A stretch of 61,973 bases of DNA from an uncultured Lachnospiraceae bacterium. GTDB lineage: Bacteria > Bacillota > Clostridia > Lachnospirales > Lachnospiraceae. This document shows positions 1-7,387 of this stretch, piece by piece. The notes under the pieces were generated by a model, which saw only the letters and a list, made by a program, of their open reading frames with translations, was not told where the DNA came from and made no database searches. Each line of letters starts with the position of its first letter. Position 1 is the stretch's first letter. Made by a program: the position numbers and the translations under genes. The DNA lies in assembly GCA_910577735.1 (NCBI GenBank), contig CAJTOO010000020.1:1-61973 (forward strand), given 5' to 3'.

Positions 1-90
1 TTATTTGCTATGCCCTTCATTTCTTGGCTGTCTTTTACTTATTTGTTTCAAACTTTTATCCTCCATTTTCTGCTCATATCTGTACCTGCG

Positions 91-735
91 CTATATTTTC
101 TGGTTTCCGGTAGACCAAACATGGCTCTCTTTCGCAGAATCCCGCGTATTTTGCGCCATAACGCCCACCAAATTATGCGGAGCATAAAGTTCCTCCAAAT
201 AGAAAAGCTCCTCTGCTGACAATTCCAGCTCTGTTGCTTTTACTGCTCCTTCGATATGATGGAGCTTCGTTGCTCCGACTACCGGAGAAGTAACCTTCGT
301 CAAAAGCCATGCGAGAGAAACCTCCGTCATGGAAACGCCTTTTTGTGCCGCCAGTTCCGCCACCCTGTCAATAATCACTCCATCCTGCCCTGCAGTAGAA
401 TCGTATTTCATCCTTGCATAACTATCCTCCTGCAAACGTTTAGAACTTTCACCGGGAAGCCTTGCAAGCCTGCCTCCTGCCAGTGCGCTGTATGGTGTCA
501 TGGCGATATTGTCCTCCCTGCAAAGCTTTGCCATTTCCCGCTCTTCTTCCCTGAAAATCAGATTATAGTGCCCCTGCACGGATACAAACTTTGCAAATCC
601 TTCTTTTTCCGCCAGTGCGTTTGCCTTTGCGAGCTGATAGGCAAAGCAGTTGGAAATACCAATATAGCGGGCTTTACCGGCTATTGCAGAAGCCGCCGTT
701 GTTCCAACAATTTTATCGCAATCTCCGCCAATCAC
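91..735 (-). pseudogene. aldo/keto reductase, 3' remnant
   Basis: The 214-codon frame matches the C-terminal two thirds of an aldo/keto reductase: AGKARYIGISN near the start, a middle part with EEREMAKLCREDNIAMTPYSAL, and the late motif SPVVGATKLHHIEGAVKATE with its cofactor-binding character. Full-length members are about 310-340 residues and begin with the first barrel strands and the catalytic Asp/Tyr/Lys region. Those roughly 110 residues are missing here. The frame can only start at a GTG (735) with no convincing ribosome binding site, and it follows directly on a truncated hydrolase gene. I read it as a non-functional 3' fragment left by a deletion. A short functional variant is unlikely because the catalytic Tyr and Lys lie in the lost part. 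Confidence 0.75.
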
Positions 736-744
736 TAATGTAGG

Positions 745-766
745 GCATGCCTAAAGCATGCCTAAA
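745..766. repeat. 11-bp perfect tandem duplication at a gene-fusion scar
   Basis: The unit GCATGCCTAAA occurs twice back to back (745-755 and 756-766). It sits exactly where the alpha/beta hydrolase frame stops and just before the aldo/keto reductase fragment opens, so it probably marks the join of two unrelated gene ends. Confidence 0.8.
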
Positions 767-1065
767 ACATCTGCTTTTGCAATACCAAGAACATTCATAG
801 CTTCTGCATGGTCTTTTGCCATTTCCCTTGTAGTACAGCCCTCTTGCAAATGATTTTTCCGACTGAAAACATACACGGTAAATTCTTTAGCATATATCCT
901 GTACATTATGGCAAAAACAAGAGCCATTCCCTTTACTGTAGACAGTCCGTCTCCCAGTCCGGGCAGCATAATAAGATTTCTATTTCCATTTCCAAAAGAT
1001 ATGTAATCCATTTCAGAATTGCCAACACGGACACTCCCATTATGGACATGATATTTCAAAAACAT
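751..1065 (-). pseudogene. alpha/beta hydrolase, 5' remnant
   Basis: From the ATG at 1065 (GGAGG nine bases upstream) the frame encodes about 104 residues typical of the first strands of an alpha/beta hydrolase: a YISFGNGNRNLIMLPGLGDG oxyanion-hole segment and then REMAKDHAEAMNVLGIAKAD before the nucleophile elbow. The elbow, G-x-S-x-G, is never reached: the frame runs DVLGML and stops at TAG (751-753). Family members are 230-300 residues with catalytic Ser, Asp and His, all absent here. The cut falls at the 11-bp tandem duplication. The fragment cannot be catalytic. The frame also stays open upstream of 1083 with no recognisable content. Confidence 0.75.
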
Positions 1066-1155
1066 ATATAAACATTCCTCCACGGCTTCCGAGTCCCCCG
1101 TTGGTACGGTTTCAGGTAAATAAGCAGCCAGAAAAGAGTTGACACCTTTACACGC

Positions 1156-1938
1156 CTATTCTCTTAGAAGGCTTTTGACAGCATGATATTGTATGCTTCT
1201 TTCACTCTTTGGCAGCTCGGACACGATGGCTTGTATCTTTTTCGATACCTGTTCTATATTCTTTTGAATAAGCGCTTCTCCAAGTGATGCAGACGCTGTT
1301 TCACGAGGATCCTTACCCCACACACCGATTGGTGTGTCATGAGAAGACAGTCTATCCATATCCGTCAGCTCTGGCCGCAGTGCCATAACCAGGGAGGTCT
1401 CATTCTCTGCAGCATGGTCAGTCTGAATCCCCTCATCTTCTATGAATCCAAGTTCCCACAAGTTGAAGGCTATCAGTCCATAATTCTGCTCGAATATCTG
1501 CTTCCTTTTTTCAAATGCTGTGGTTGACGGTCCGTGACCATGACCGATCACCACCTTGAAACCAGCGCGGGCAAGATTGTGCATAATCGTATCCAATATC
1601 CCACGAAACAGCTCGTCATCAATATAATAGGCGCTTCCCTCCAGCTGCTGCGGGCTGGCTTCATCAAAGCTGTAATAATCCATCCCGTAGAATACATCAT
1701 TGTCCTTATGGACGGAACAATCAGGCCCAAGGAATAACATGGGCAAAACAATGCCGCCAATCTCACCGGCAAGCCGCTTAAACACCCCCATTGACTGTAT
1801 GCCATCTGCTCCAAGCGGTAAATGCATGCCATGCCATTCCAGGGTGCCTAGCGGAAGATACGCGACTGGAAAATGATTGATGCGCTCTATAAATTCCTCT
1901 GGGCGCAGTTCTTCATATAAAACTTTCTTAGCATTCAT
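1156..1938 (-). CDS. creatininase/creatinine amidohydrolase family metalloenzyme
   Basis: 260 residues from the ATG at 1938, chosen over an upstream ATG because GAGGTGA sits six bases before it. The signature PLGTLEWHGMHLPLGAD gives metal ligands E34, H36 and D45, at the same positions as in characterised creatininase, and a later IGHGHGPST loop (about 131-139) plus DHAAENET (174-181) complete the family pattern. Members hydrolyse cyclic or linear amides (creatinine, formamidopyrimidines, mycofactocin precursor peptide), so the substrate cannot be read from the family alone. No creatine or mycofactocin genes are nearby. It stands alone, with about 90 bases separating it from the ABC permease genes upstream. 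Soluble, cytosolic, metal-dependent. Confidence 0.8.
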   Translation of the reverse strand: MNAKKVLYEELRPEEFIERINHFPVAYLPLGTLEWHGMHLPLGADGIQSMGVFKRLAGEIGGIVLPMLFLGPDCSVHKDNDVFYGMDYYSFDEASPQQLEGSAYYIDDELFRGILDTIMHNLARAGFKVVIGHGHGPSTTAFEKRKQIFEQNYGLIAFNLWELGFIEDEGIQTDHAAENETSLVMALRPELTDMDRLSSHDTPIGVWGKDPRETASASLGEALIQKNIEQVSKKIQAIVSELPKSERSIQYHAVKSLLRE

Positions 1939-2098
1939 TCTGTCACCTCGTTTTTTGATATATAACACCTTTCGTTTTGCATGTGTCCTTCCCATATTTC
2001 TAACCATAATATATACAGATTCTAAAAAATAAGCAACCCGTTTTCAGCTCTTGGAATTTTATGCTTCATCCTTCATCATCGCCAGCCAATCCTGCTTC

Positions 2099-3115
2099 TC
2101 ACTTTTCATTACCTGGCTTTTTGTGCCAATTAGAAATCAAAAGATAAAGCAGAAACCAAATAATAGCATGTGTCATAAGTATCAACATATCTTTTGCAAT
2201 CACTGACATATCGCTGTCAGCCAGCTTCATAATCCCTTCAAAGGCCGCACTGGACGGTACCAAATAGCAAAGTACTGAAAGCAGACCGTCCGCTGCCAAT
2301 AAATAGGATACTAATGGCACTGCCATAAATATGATCATAACAATCTTAATATAGACAACACCTGCCATAAGGCTTTCGGAAAATTTACCGATAAGCAATC
2401 CGATCAGCGCAGCATTCAAAGCAGAAAGCATAATCAGAACCAGCATCCAAACTGCGCTCCCCCATGGCAGCCGGAAATAGCTAAGGGCAGTCAAAACGGC
2501 AGACAGACATCCTCCTATAAAGCCTACAAATATTTTTTGCATCACATAGCCGCTTCGTGTCATGGGCAAAACCTGATTGACCAAATCAACACCATTTTCC
2601 TTCTCAGATATCATGTTCATGGCATTAAAAGTACATCCCATAAACATAGCCACAAGTAACGTGGCGGCAATAAATATATTCTGAAAGCCTGCCAGCATAT
2701 CAGGACGCTCTAAAATATTGACACATATCTGCCCTGTCCTTTCTCTCCCTGCATATAGTGCCGGAAGCGTATCCGCCGTCTGCCGGAATAAATCCAGCTC
2801 ATCACCGGATACCATTGTCTGGATGCTGTCGCCGTCAGATATTACTCCAATCATGTATGTAGAAGGTTCATTGATGGCAGCGGTTAATTCTTCCTGTGTC
2901 TCATATGCGGTCACAGAACCATACCTCTCTAACCATGAAATTGTCCGGACAGACAGGTCCCTTTCCAACACGCCAAAATGAAATTGTACCACAGAAGAAA
3001 GGTCAATCCCACCCATAAAATGCAAAGCAAAAGCCACGATGATCGGCAGGAGAAATGACATAATACAAAATTTATCTTTCCATACACTTTTGAGCTGATA
3101 AAATAACCCTCTCAC
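2099..3115 (-). CDS. ABC-2 type transporter permease (second of pair)
   Basis: 338 residues from the GTG at 3115, which has AAAGGAGG seven bases upstream and starts just after the stop of the preceding permease. One N-terminal membrane helix (about 13-34) is followed by a roughly 120-residue external domain, then five to six helices in the C-terminal half, the architecture of ABC-2 exporter permeases. It would pair with the neighbouring permease and the ATPase at 4194-5042 to export an unknown substrate, such as a lipid, peptide or antibiotic. It is the last gene of a four-gene operon. No family-specific motif pins down the substrate. Confidence 0.75.
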   Translation of the reverse strand: MRGLFYQLKSVWKDKFCIMSFLLPIIVAFALHFMGGIDLSSVVQFHFGVLERDLSVRTISWLERYGSVTAYETQEELTAAINEPSTYMIGVISDGDSIQTMVSGDELDLFRQTADTLPALYAGRERTGQICVNILERPDMLAGFQNIFIAATLLVAMFMGCTFNAMNMISEKENGVDLVNQVLPMTRSGYVMQKIFVGFIGGCLSAVLTALSYFRLPWGSAVWMLVLIMLSALNAALIGLLIGKFSESLMAGVVYIKIVMIIFMAVPLVSYLLAADGLLSVLCYLVPSSAAFEGIMKLADSDMSVIAKDMLILMTHAIIWFLLYLLISNWHKKPGNEK

Positions 3116-3117
3116 AA

Positions 3118-4197
3118 TCAGCCCTCCTTTCCCATTTCCCTGCGAAATGCTGTTTGCACAAGCAAAAACAGAATGACAATTCCACAAACACAGCAAATAT
3201 AGTAAACCGGATTGGTGACAGGCGTCCCAAAACAGGCATTTTTAAGTCCCATATATACATGATAGAAAGGATGCCGGTCTATCCACGCCATTTTTACAGA
3301 AGTATTTGCTGATAAAAATACGGGTGCCGAAGCAAAAATGACGATGATCAAATAAGCTAAGGAAAACTGCCTGAAATCTTTTAACATCATAATGCATCCA
3401 AATCCCGTAAGCGCCATAATCAATGATAAAATGGCAGTCTGCACCAATACTGCCGGTAAAATAGCAACGGCATCGGGAAATCCTATATTTAATGCCGTCA
3501 GCAATACCGCAAAGATCAAATCAGCCAGCAGGAAAACCGTCAATTTTGCCATGATAAACAAGCCCTTGTTGAATGGCATAACTGCATGCACACGAATTAC
3601 CCCCATTTGCTTTTCTTTGAATAATACTGAGGCAATCCCCAAAAAGCCGACGGCAACGATTTCTATGAACAATAACTCACAGCACATTTCTTTCCGCTGT
3701 TTTGACTCCCGTGTATTTATCCCTGCTATTTGAGCACTGTACTCATTTTCCTGGTGAAGAAGTGACAAGGCATAGTCAGCCCTGTGGTTATCACTCTTTT
3801 CACTTCCAAAATAGAAAACGATACTTGGCGTACCGGAACTGGCATCTATCCCTACGCCATTTGTATCTAAGGAGAGAGCTGTGTATAATTCTTCTAACGA
3901 AGCCACCGGATGAATCTCTGCGGACACTTCCTGCTGTGTTCCCCGCGGGTCATACAGGTATACATTGTAGAGTTGGGCATTCATATACTGAATGTACCCC
4001 AAATTAATAAACAAGGTATAAAGAATCAGCGAACCAACAGCCAAAAGGAAAAACTTTCCGGCCGCTAACATGCGGCAGTCTTTTCTGCATAAAAACAGAA
4101 ATCTTTTCCAGCCAGTCTGCGTCTTACTGGTGTTACCCGGCAAGCAGCGATTGATACAGGCATGATTGCCGCTTGCCCTATTATGCTTCCACATCAT
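3118..4197 (-). CDS. ABC-2 type transporter permease (first of pair)
   Basis: 359 residues. The start codon overlaps the ATPase stop by four bases (ATGA), so translation is probably coupled. A cytoplasmic Lys/Arg-rich N-terminus leads to a helix (about 46-66), an external domain of about 110 residues, and a cluster of helices after residue 170. This is the same plan as the next permease, and the two likely form a heterodimer in the membrane. The three genes are tightly packed behind a 50-codon membrane protein and downstream of a two-component system, a common arrangement for exporters that respond to cell-envelope stress in Firmicutes. Substrate unknown. Confidence 0.75.
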   Translation of the reverse strand: MMWKHNRASGNHACINRCLPGNTSKTQTGWKRFLFLCRKDCRMLAAGKFFLLAVGSLILYTLFINLGYIQYMNAQLYNVYLYDPRGTQQEVSAEIHPVASLEELYTALSLDTNGVGIDASSGTPSIVFYFGSEKSDNHRADYALSLLHQENEYSAQIAGINTRESKQRKEMCCELLFIEIVAVGFLGIASVLFKEKQMGVIRVHAVMPFNKGLFIMAKLTVFLLADLIFAVLLTALNIGFPDAVAILPAVLVQTAILSLIMALTGFGCIMMLKDFRQFSLAYLIIVIFASAPVFLSANTSVKMAWIDRHPFYHVYMGLKNACFGTPVTNPVYYICCVCGIVILFLLVQTAFRREMGKEG

Positions 4198-5042
4198 GAC
4201 AGCCCCCTTCCTGTATATTGAATAAACATATCCTCTAAAGTTGGCTCCTCTGTATGGATACTGATGATTTCATCATAGGGGAAAGGAATGCCGCTATCTA
4301 ATGCCGGGATTTCTATTGTTTCTTCCTCACGTCTGTTCTGATACCAGTACTCTATCCGTACACGATGGTTGCTGTTTTGCTCCTTCAATCTTTTCGGCGT
4401 GTCCAATGCAGCGATATTTCCGTTTGTAATGAACGCTACCCTGTCGCATAATAAATCTGCATCCAGCATATTATGTGTGGTTAAAAATACCGTTGTGCCT
4501 TTCCTGCGCTCTTCTTCTATGATTTTGCGAAACACAACAGCGCCGGCAGGATCAAGTCCGCTGGTTGGCTCATCCAGAAATAATAGTTTCGGACTGCTGA
4601 TCAATGCCCTTGCCATACTGACCCGCTGCCGCATACCTTTTGAGTATGATGCAACAGGCTTTTTCATAAAATCAGTCTTAAACTCCAGCTTTTCTAAAAT
4701 CTCCCCGATGTCTCTGCGCTGCTTTGCAGGATAAAAGGAGGAGAAGTATTTCAGATTATCAACCGCGCTTAAATTTGCATACAGATAGGGGAATTCAAAC
4801 AACACACCTATCCTCTCAAAAAAGTCCTGTGTATGCACTGTGGAAATATCCTGTCCGAACAATGCCACATAACCGCCATGCCCTTTCAATATTCCCGTGA
4901 GGATTTTTTGTGTTGTTGATTTTCCGGAACCATTCGGCCCCAGAAATCCAAAAATTTCTCCATCCCCTACAGAAAAATTTAAGCCCTGTAAAGCCGGCTT
5001 ATCCTTTCCGTATGAAAAGTTCAGGTTCTTCACTTCAATCAT
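4194..5042 (-). CDS. ABC transporter ATP-binding protein
   Basis: 282 residues with a complete nucleotide-binding domain: Walker A GPNGSGKST (about 35-43), signature YSKGMRQRVS (about 134), Walker B LLFLDEP followed by the switch His (TTHN). The C-terminal about 60 residues form the short extension seen in DrrA/CcmA-like exporters. It powers the two downstream ABC-2 permeases. Its ATG overlaps the stop of the upstream 50-residue membrane protein by four bases, and its own stop overlaps the next permease start, so all four genes should be co-translated. Probably induced through the direct repeats at 5239-5274. Confidence 0.9.
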   Translation of the reverse strand: MIEVKNLNFSYGKDKPALQGLNFSVGDGEIFGFLGPNGSGKSTTQKILTGILKGHGGYVALFGQDISTVHTQDFFERIGVLFEFPYLYANLSAVDNLKYFSSFYPAKQRRDIGEILEKLEFKTDFMKKPVASYSKGMRQRVSMARALISSPKLLFLDEPTSGLDPAGAVVFRKIIEEERRKGTTVFLTTHNMLDADLLCDRVAFITNGNIAALDTPKRLKEQNSNHRVRIEYWYQNRREEETIEIPALDSGIPFPYDEIISIHTEEPTLEDMFIQYTGRGLS

Positions 5043-5191
5043 GCATCATCACCCCACTTCCCCAGCCTACTGTCTTTCTTCTCCTGCTGACGCTTATTCC
5101 ACCATTTCATAAATCTTATCTTGAAAGGGATAGAAATTGCCGCCGCTGCTGCAATCATCAACCACCAATACCACTGGATTCCTAAAAACAT
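5039..5191 (-). CDS. 50-residue single-span membrane protein leading the ABC operon
   Basis: The ATG at 5191 has a strong AGGAGGT nine bases upstream. The protein has a very hydrophobic helix (about 5-24, Trp/Ala/Ile rich) followed by a Lys/Arg-rich tail (KWWNKRQQEKKDSRLGKW), so it should sit in the membrane with a basic cytoplasmic tail. It is coupled by an ATGA overlap to the ABC ATPase gene. I do not recognise a family. Small proteins of this type next to exporters can act as accessory subunits or as regulators of the sensor kinase; that role is inference. An in-frame upstream ATG (5284) exists but has no ribosome binding site. Confidence 0.65.
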   Translation of the reverse strand: MFLGIQWYWWLMIAAAAAISIPFKIRFMKWWNKRQQEKKDSRLGKWGDDA

Positions 5192-5222
5192 AAACCACAC
5201 CTCCTGCTCCGTTTTTACTGTT

Positions 5223-5274
5223 AATATAAAAAAATGAAGTGAGATCGAGGTGTGGTCTTTGTGAAATTGAGGTG
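5223..5274 (-). promoter_or_regulatory. activator-dependent promoter with two 14-bp direct repeats
   Basis: GTGAGATCGAGGTG (5239-5252) and GTGAAATTGAGGTG (5261-5274) are 12/14 identical with a 22-bp period, two helical turns. A good minus-strand -10 (TATATT, 5223-5228) lies 10 bases from the proximal repeat and there is no -35; the proximal repeat covers that position. This is the geometry of OmpR/PhoB-type activation. The adjacent response regulator (6410-7102) is the obvious binder (inference). Confidence 0.65.
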
Positions 5275-5293
5275 AATAATCCATTACACAAAA

Positions 5294-5328
5294 ACGGCTC
5301 TTCCTTTTACTTCTGAAGGAGCAGCCGC
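5294..5328 (-). terminator. rho-independent terminator after the histidine kinase
   Basis: On the minus strand an imperfect GC-rich stem (CGGCTGCTCCTTC pairing with GAAGAGCCG) is followed by TTTTT. It separates the kinase transcript from the ABC operon, which has its own promoter. Confidence 0.6.
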
Positions 5329-5342
5329 TTATAACATGAATC

Positions 5343-6413
5343 TTATTTTATGACAGGAACGGAGAAGAAAAACCGTACGCCATCTGATACATTTTCTGCC
5401 CCGTATTCTAAATCCTGCATGGATAAAATCTGTGCAGCAATGGCAAGCCCTAACCCTGAACCATTGTATTTCGCATTTTTATCACGGTAAAACTTTTCCC
5501 AGATTCTAGGCAGCTTTTCCGGCGGTATAAAACTCCCTTGATTATAAATGGAAAAATGGAGCATATTATCCTGTTCCACTAATGATAAGCTTAAAATACC
5601 TTTGGGAGATACATTCTTTTTCGCATTGATAATAAAATTATTCAAGACCTGTTCCATACGCTGTTTGTCCGTGTAAACAAAAACTTTATGCGCCGGCAGT
5701 TCATACTCTAATGCAAAATCGGTTTCCGGCATATCTAACAATAACCGCCCTGCTATCGTTTCTACAAATTCCACGAAGTCAAACCGTTCCGGCATCAATG
5801 ATACAGCCCCGTTTTCCAACGCGGACAAATCTAACAGGGTCTCAATCAGCATGCCCATTCTTTCTGTTTCAGATATGATGATTTCAGAATATTTCTGCCT
5901 TTTGCCCTCATCCGTTTCGTCCAGTATTCCCTCCGCATAAGCCCGGATAACTCCTATGGGCGTTTTCATTTCATGGGAAAGGCGGTCTGTTAATTCCTTT
6001 CTTTCCCCCAACAGTTTTCTTTCCTGCTGCACGTCTTTTTCAAGCCTTCTATTTGCTTTTTCCAGTTCAGCAAGTGTATCCTGCAGGTTTTCGGACATTT
6101 TATTAAGATTATCTGCAAGCTCTCCAAATTCATCCTTTGATGTTACCTTGCAGGGCTTCGAAAAATCTAACCTTGCTGCCCTGTGCGCCATTTCACAAAT
6201 TTTGCTGATTGGGTCCGAAATAAACCGCCCCAATAAATAATCTATCAGAATGGTCAGTAAAATAACAAAGATTACCCATAGCAAAAAGGAAACATCCTCT
6301 TCCATGGGTAACCGTATGGAAATAAAGTAAGAAATCATCAAAACAAAACCGGCAAGCTTTGAAATCATGAATATTTTTTTGCGTACCGTGCGCAGTGAGA
6401 ATTGTTCTTTCAT
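5343..6413 (-). CDS. sensor histidine kinase, intramembrane-sensing type
   Basis: 356 residues: two membrane helices (about 16-34 and 42-60) separated by only about eight residues (RLPMEEDV), a HAMP linker (60-115), coiled coil, HisKA with the phospho-acceptor box LSHEMKTPIGVI (about 154-165), and a HATPase domain with the N box (NNFIINAKKN) and GSGLGLAIA. The near absence of an external domain is the hallmark of intramembrane-sensing kinases that watch an ABC transporter or membrane damage. The start overlaps the response regulator stop by four bases. Together they most likely control the ABC exporter operon just downstream. Confidence 0.88.
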   Translation of the reverse strand: MKEQFSLRTVRKKIFMISKLAGFVLMISYFISIRLPMEEDVSFLLWVIFVILLTILIDYLLGRFISDPISKICEMAHRAARLDFSKPCKVTSKDEFGELADNLNKMSENLQDTLAELEKANRRLEKDVQQERKLLGERKELTDRLSHEMKTPIGVIRAYAEGILDETDEGKRQKYSEIIISETERMGMLIETLLDLSALENGAVSLMPERFDFVEFVETIAGRLLLDMPETDFALEYELPAHKVFVYTDKQRMEQVLNNFIINAKKNVSPKGILSLSLVEQDNMLHFSIYNQGSFIPPEKLPRIWEKFYRDKNAKYNGSGLGLAIAAQILSMQDLEYGAENVSDGVRFFFSVPVIK

Positions 6414-7102
6414 TTTGCCACCTCAAATTTATATCCGGAACGGATAAGCGTCACAATGGATTTTCCCTCACTGCCCAATTTTTGCCGCAATGTTTTGATA
6501 TGTGTATCCACCGTTCGTGTATTCCCCGCAAAGTCATATCCCCAAATACGGTTGAGCAGTTGTTCCCGGGAAAAAATCTGTTCTGGATTAGACAGGAAGA
6601 AATACAGCAGTTCATATTCTTTATGGGTCAGCGTAAGTTCCGTACCGTCTACGAACACTTTATGCGCGGCAGGGCTTATCATGATCTTTCCTGCGCTCAG
6701 TGTATTGCCCAATGTGTCGCTGACCGTATTGGTAAAATCAACAGAAGTACGGCGCAGCAGGGCATTTGCCTTTGCAAGCAGTATTTTCGGGCTAAACGGT
6801 TTTGTCATATAATCATCAGCGCCATAGGCATAGCCTTTCAATTTATCTTCCTCATCACTTTTAGCCGTCAGCAGGATAATTGGCAGGCTGCTCATTTCCC
6901 TTGCCATTTTACAGACAGAGAAGCCATCAAGATGGGGCATCATAATATCTAACACCATCAAATCCATAGGATTATTTTTCAATAACAGCAGGGCATCTAC
7001 ACCATCATCGGCAGTAAAACAGGTATGCCCTCCCCTGCGCATATATTCGCAGATGATGTCCTGCATATTCTTTTCATCTTCTACAATTAAAATGTTGGCC
7101 AT
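6410..7102 (-). CDS. OmpR-family response regulator
   Basis: 230 residues: receiver domain with acidic pocket (IVEDE), phospho-acceptor D52 in LMVLDIMMPHLDG and the conserved TKPFS lysine, then an OmpR/PhoB winged-helix domain (about 135-228) ending GYKFEVAK. Ribosome binding site AAAGGA before the ATG at 7102. First gene of a two-gene unit with the kinase; its promoter lies at 7168-7196 within a large inverted repeat, suggesting autoregulation. Predicted target: the 22-bp-period direct repeats at 5239-5274. Confidence 0.92.
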   Translation of the reverse strand: MANILIVEDEKNMQDIICEYMRRGGHTCFTADDGVDALLLLKNNPMDLMVLDIMMPHLDGFSVCKMAREMSSLPIILLTAKSDEEDKLKGYAYGADDYMTKPFSPKILLAKANALLRRTSVDFTNTVSDTLGNTLSAGKIMISPAAHKVFVDGTELTLTHKEYELLYFFLSNPEQIFSREQLLNRIWGYDFAGNTRTVDTHIKTLRQKLGSEGKSIVTLIRSGYKFEVAK

Positions 7103-7140
7103 GAAATCATCCTTTTGCAGATTCGTTTACCAAATCCTCT

Positions 7141-7205
7141 ATTTGCAAATTAACTTTTATGCTTATGATTGTACGTATGTACGGCATAAAAGTCAATTTG
7201 CAAAT
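7141..7205 (-). promoter_or_regulatory. promoter of the two-component genes inside a 22-bp inverted repeat
   Basis: Two 22-base arms (7141-7162 and 7184-7205) are inverted copies with one mismatch, and each holds the perfect palindrome ATTTGCAAAT. On the minus strand TTGACT (7191-7196), a 17-base spacer and TACAAT (7168-7173) form a near-consensus sigma-A promoter between and across the arms. The palindromes flank the promoter and probably bind a dimeric regulator. Confidence 0.75.
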
Positions 7206-7357
7206 CTGCTTAGATAATCAATCAGACATCTTACGGGATGGAATGTGTTAATCTTCGCCCGCTCCTCTATATTCTGTGTCATCGCACCGCACAAGGTTCC
7301 ATAGGGGATATTGACACAGGTATAGCCTAATACCAGAATACAGTAGGTAACCGCCAT
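7193..7357 (-). pseudogene. fragment of a GPH-family sugar:cation symporter
   Basis: An open frame of 54 codons on the minus strand contains YTCVNIPYGTLCGAMTQNIE and then ERAKINTF, which is the well-conserved loop of glycoside-pentoside-hexuronide (MelB/YicJ-type) transporters, where the usual sequence ends in a motif like ERA-x-L-x-x-FR. Full proteins have about 450 residues and 12 helices; only about 45 recognisable residues remain. The frame then runs into the inverted repeat, and its TGA (7193-7195) lies inside the -35 box of the response-regulator promoter. It is a decayed relic of a transporter that probably once belonged to the adjacent sugar locus. Confidence 0.7.
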
Positions 7358-7387
7358 GTATATAACTTAATCTCTCCGAAAAAGTGC

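Noticed and set aside
1..90. A 16-codon frame with GGAGG and a TTG start near the window edge on the minus strand
   Set aside because: It is cut short by a TAA at 1-3 and encodes nothing recognisable; probably chance.
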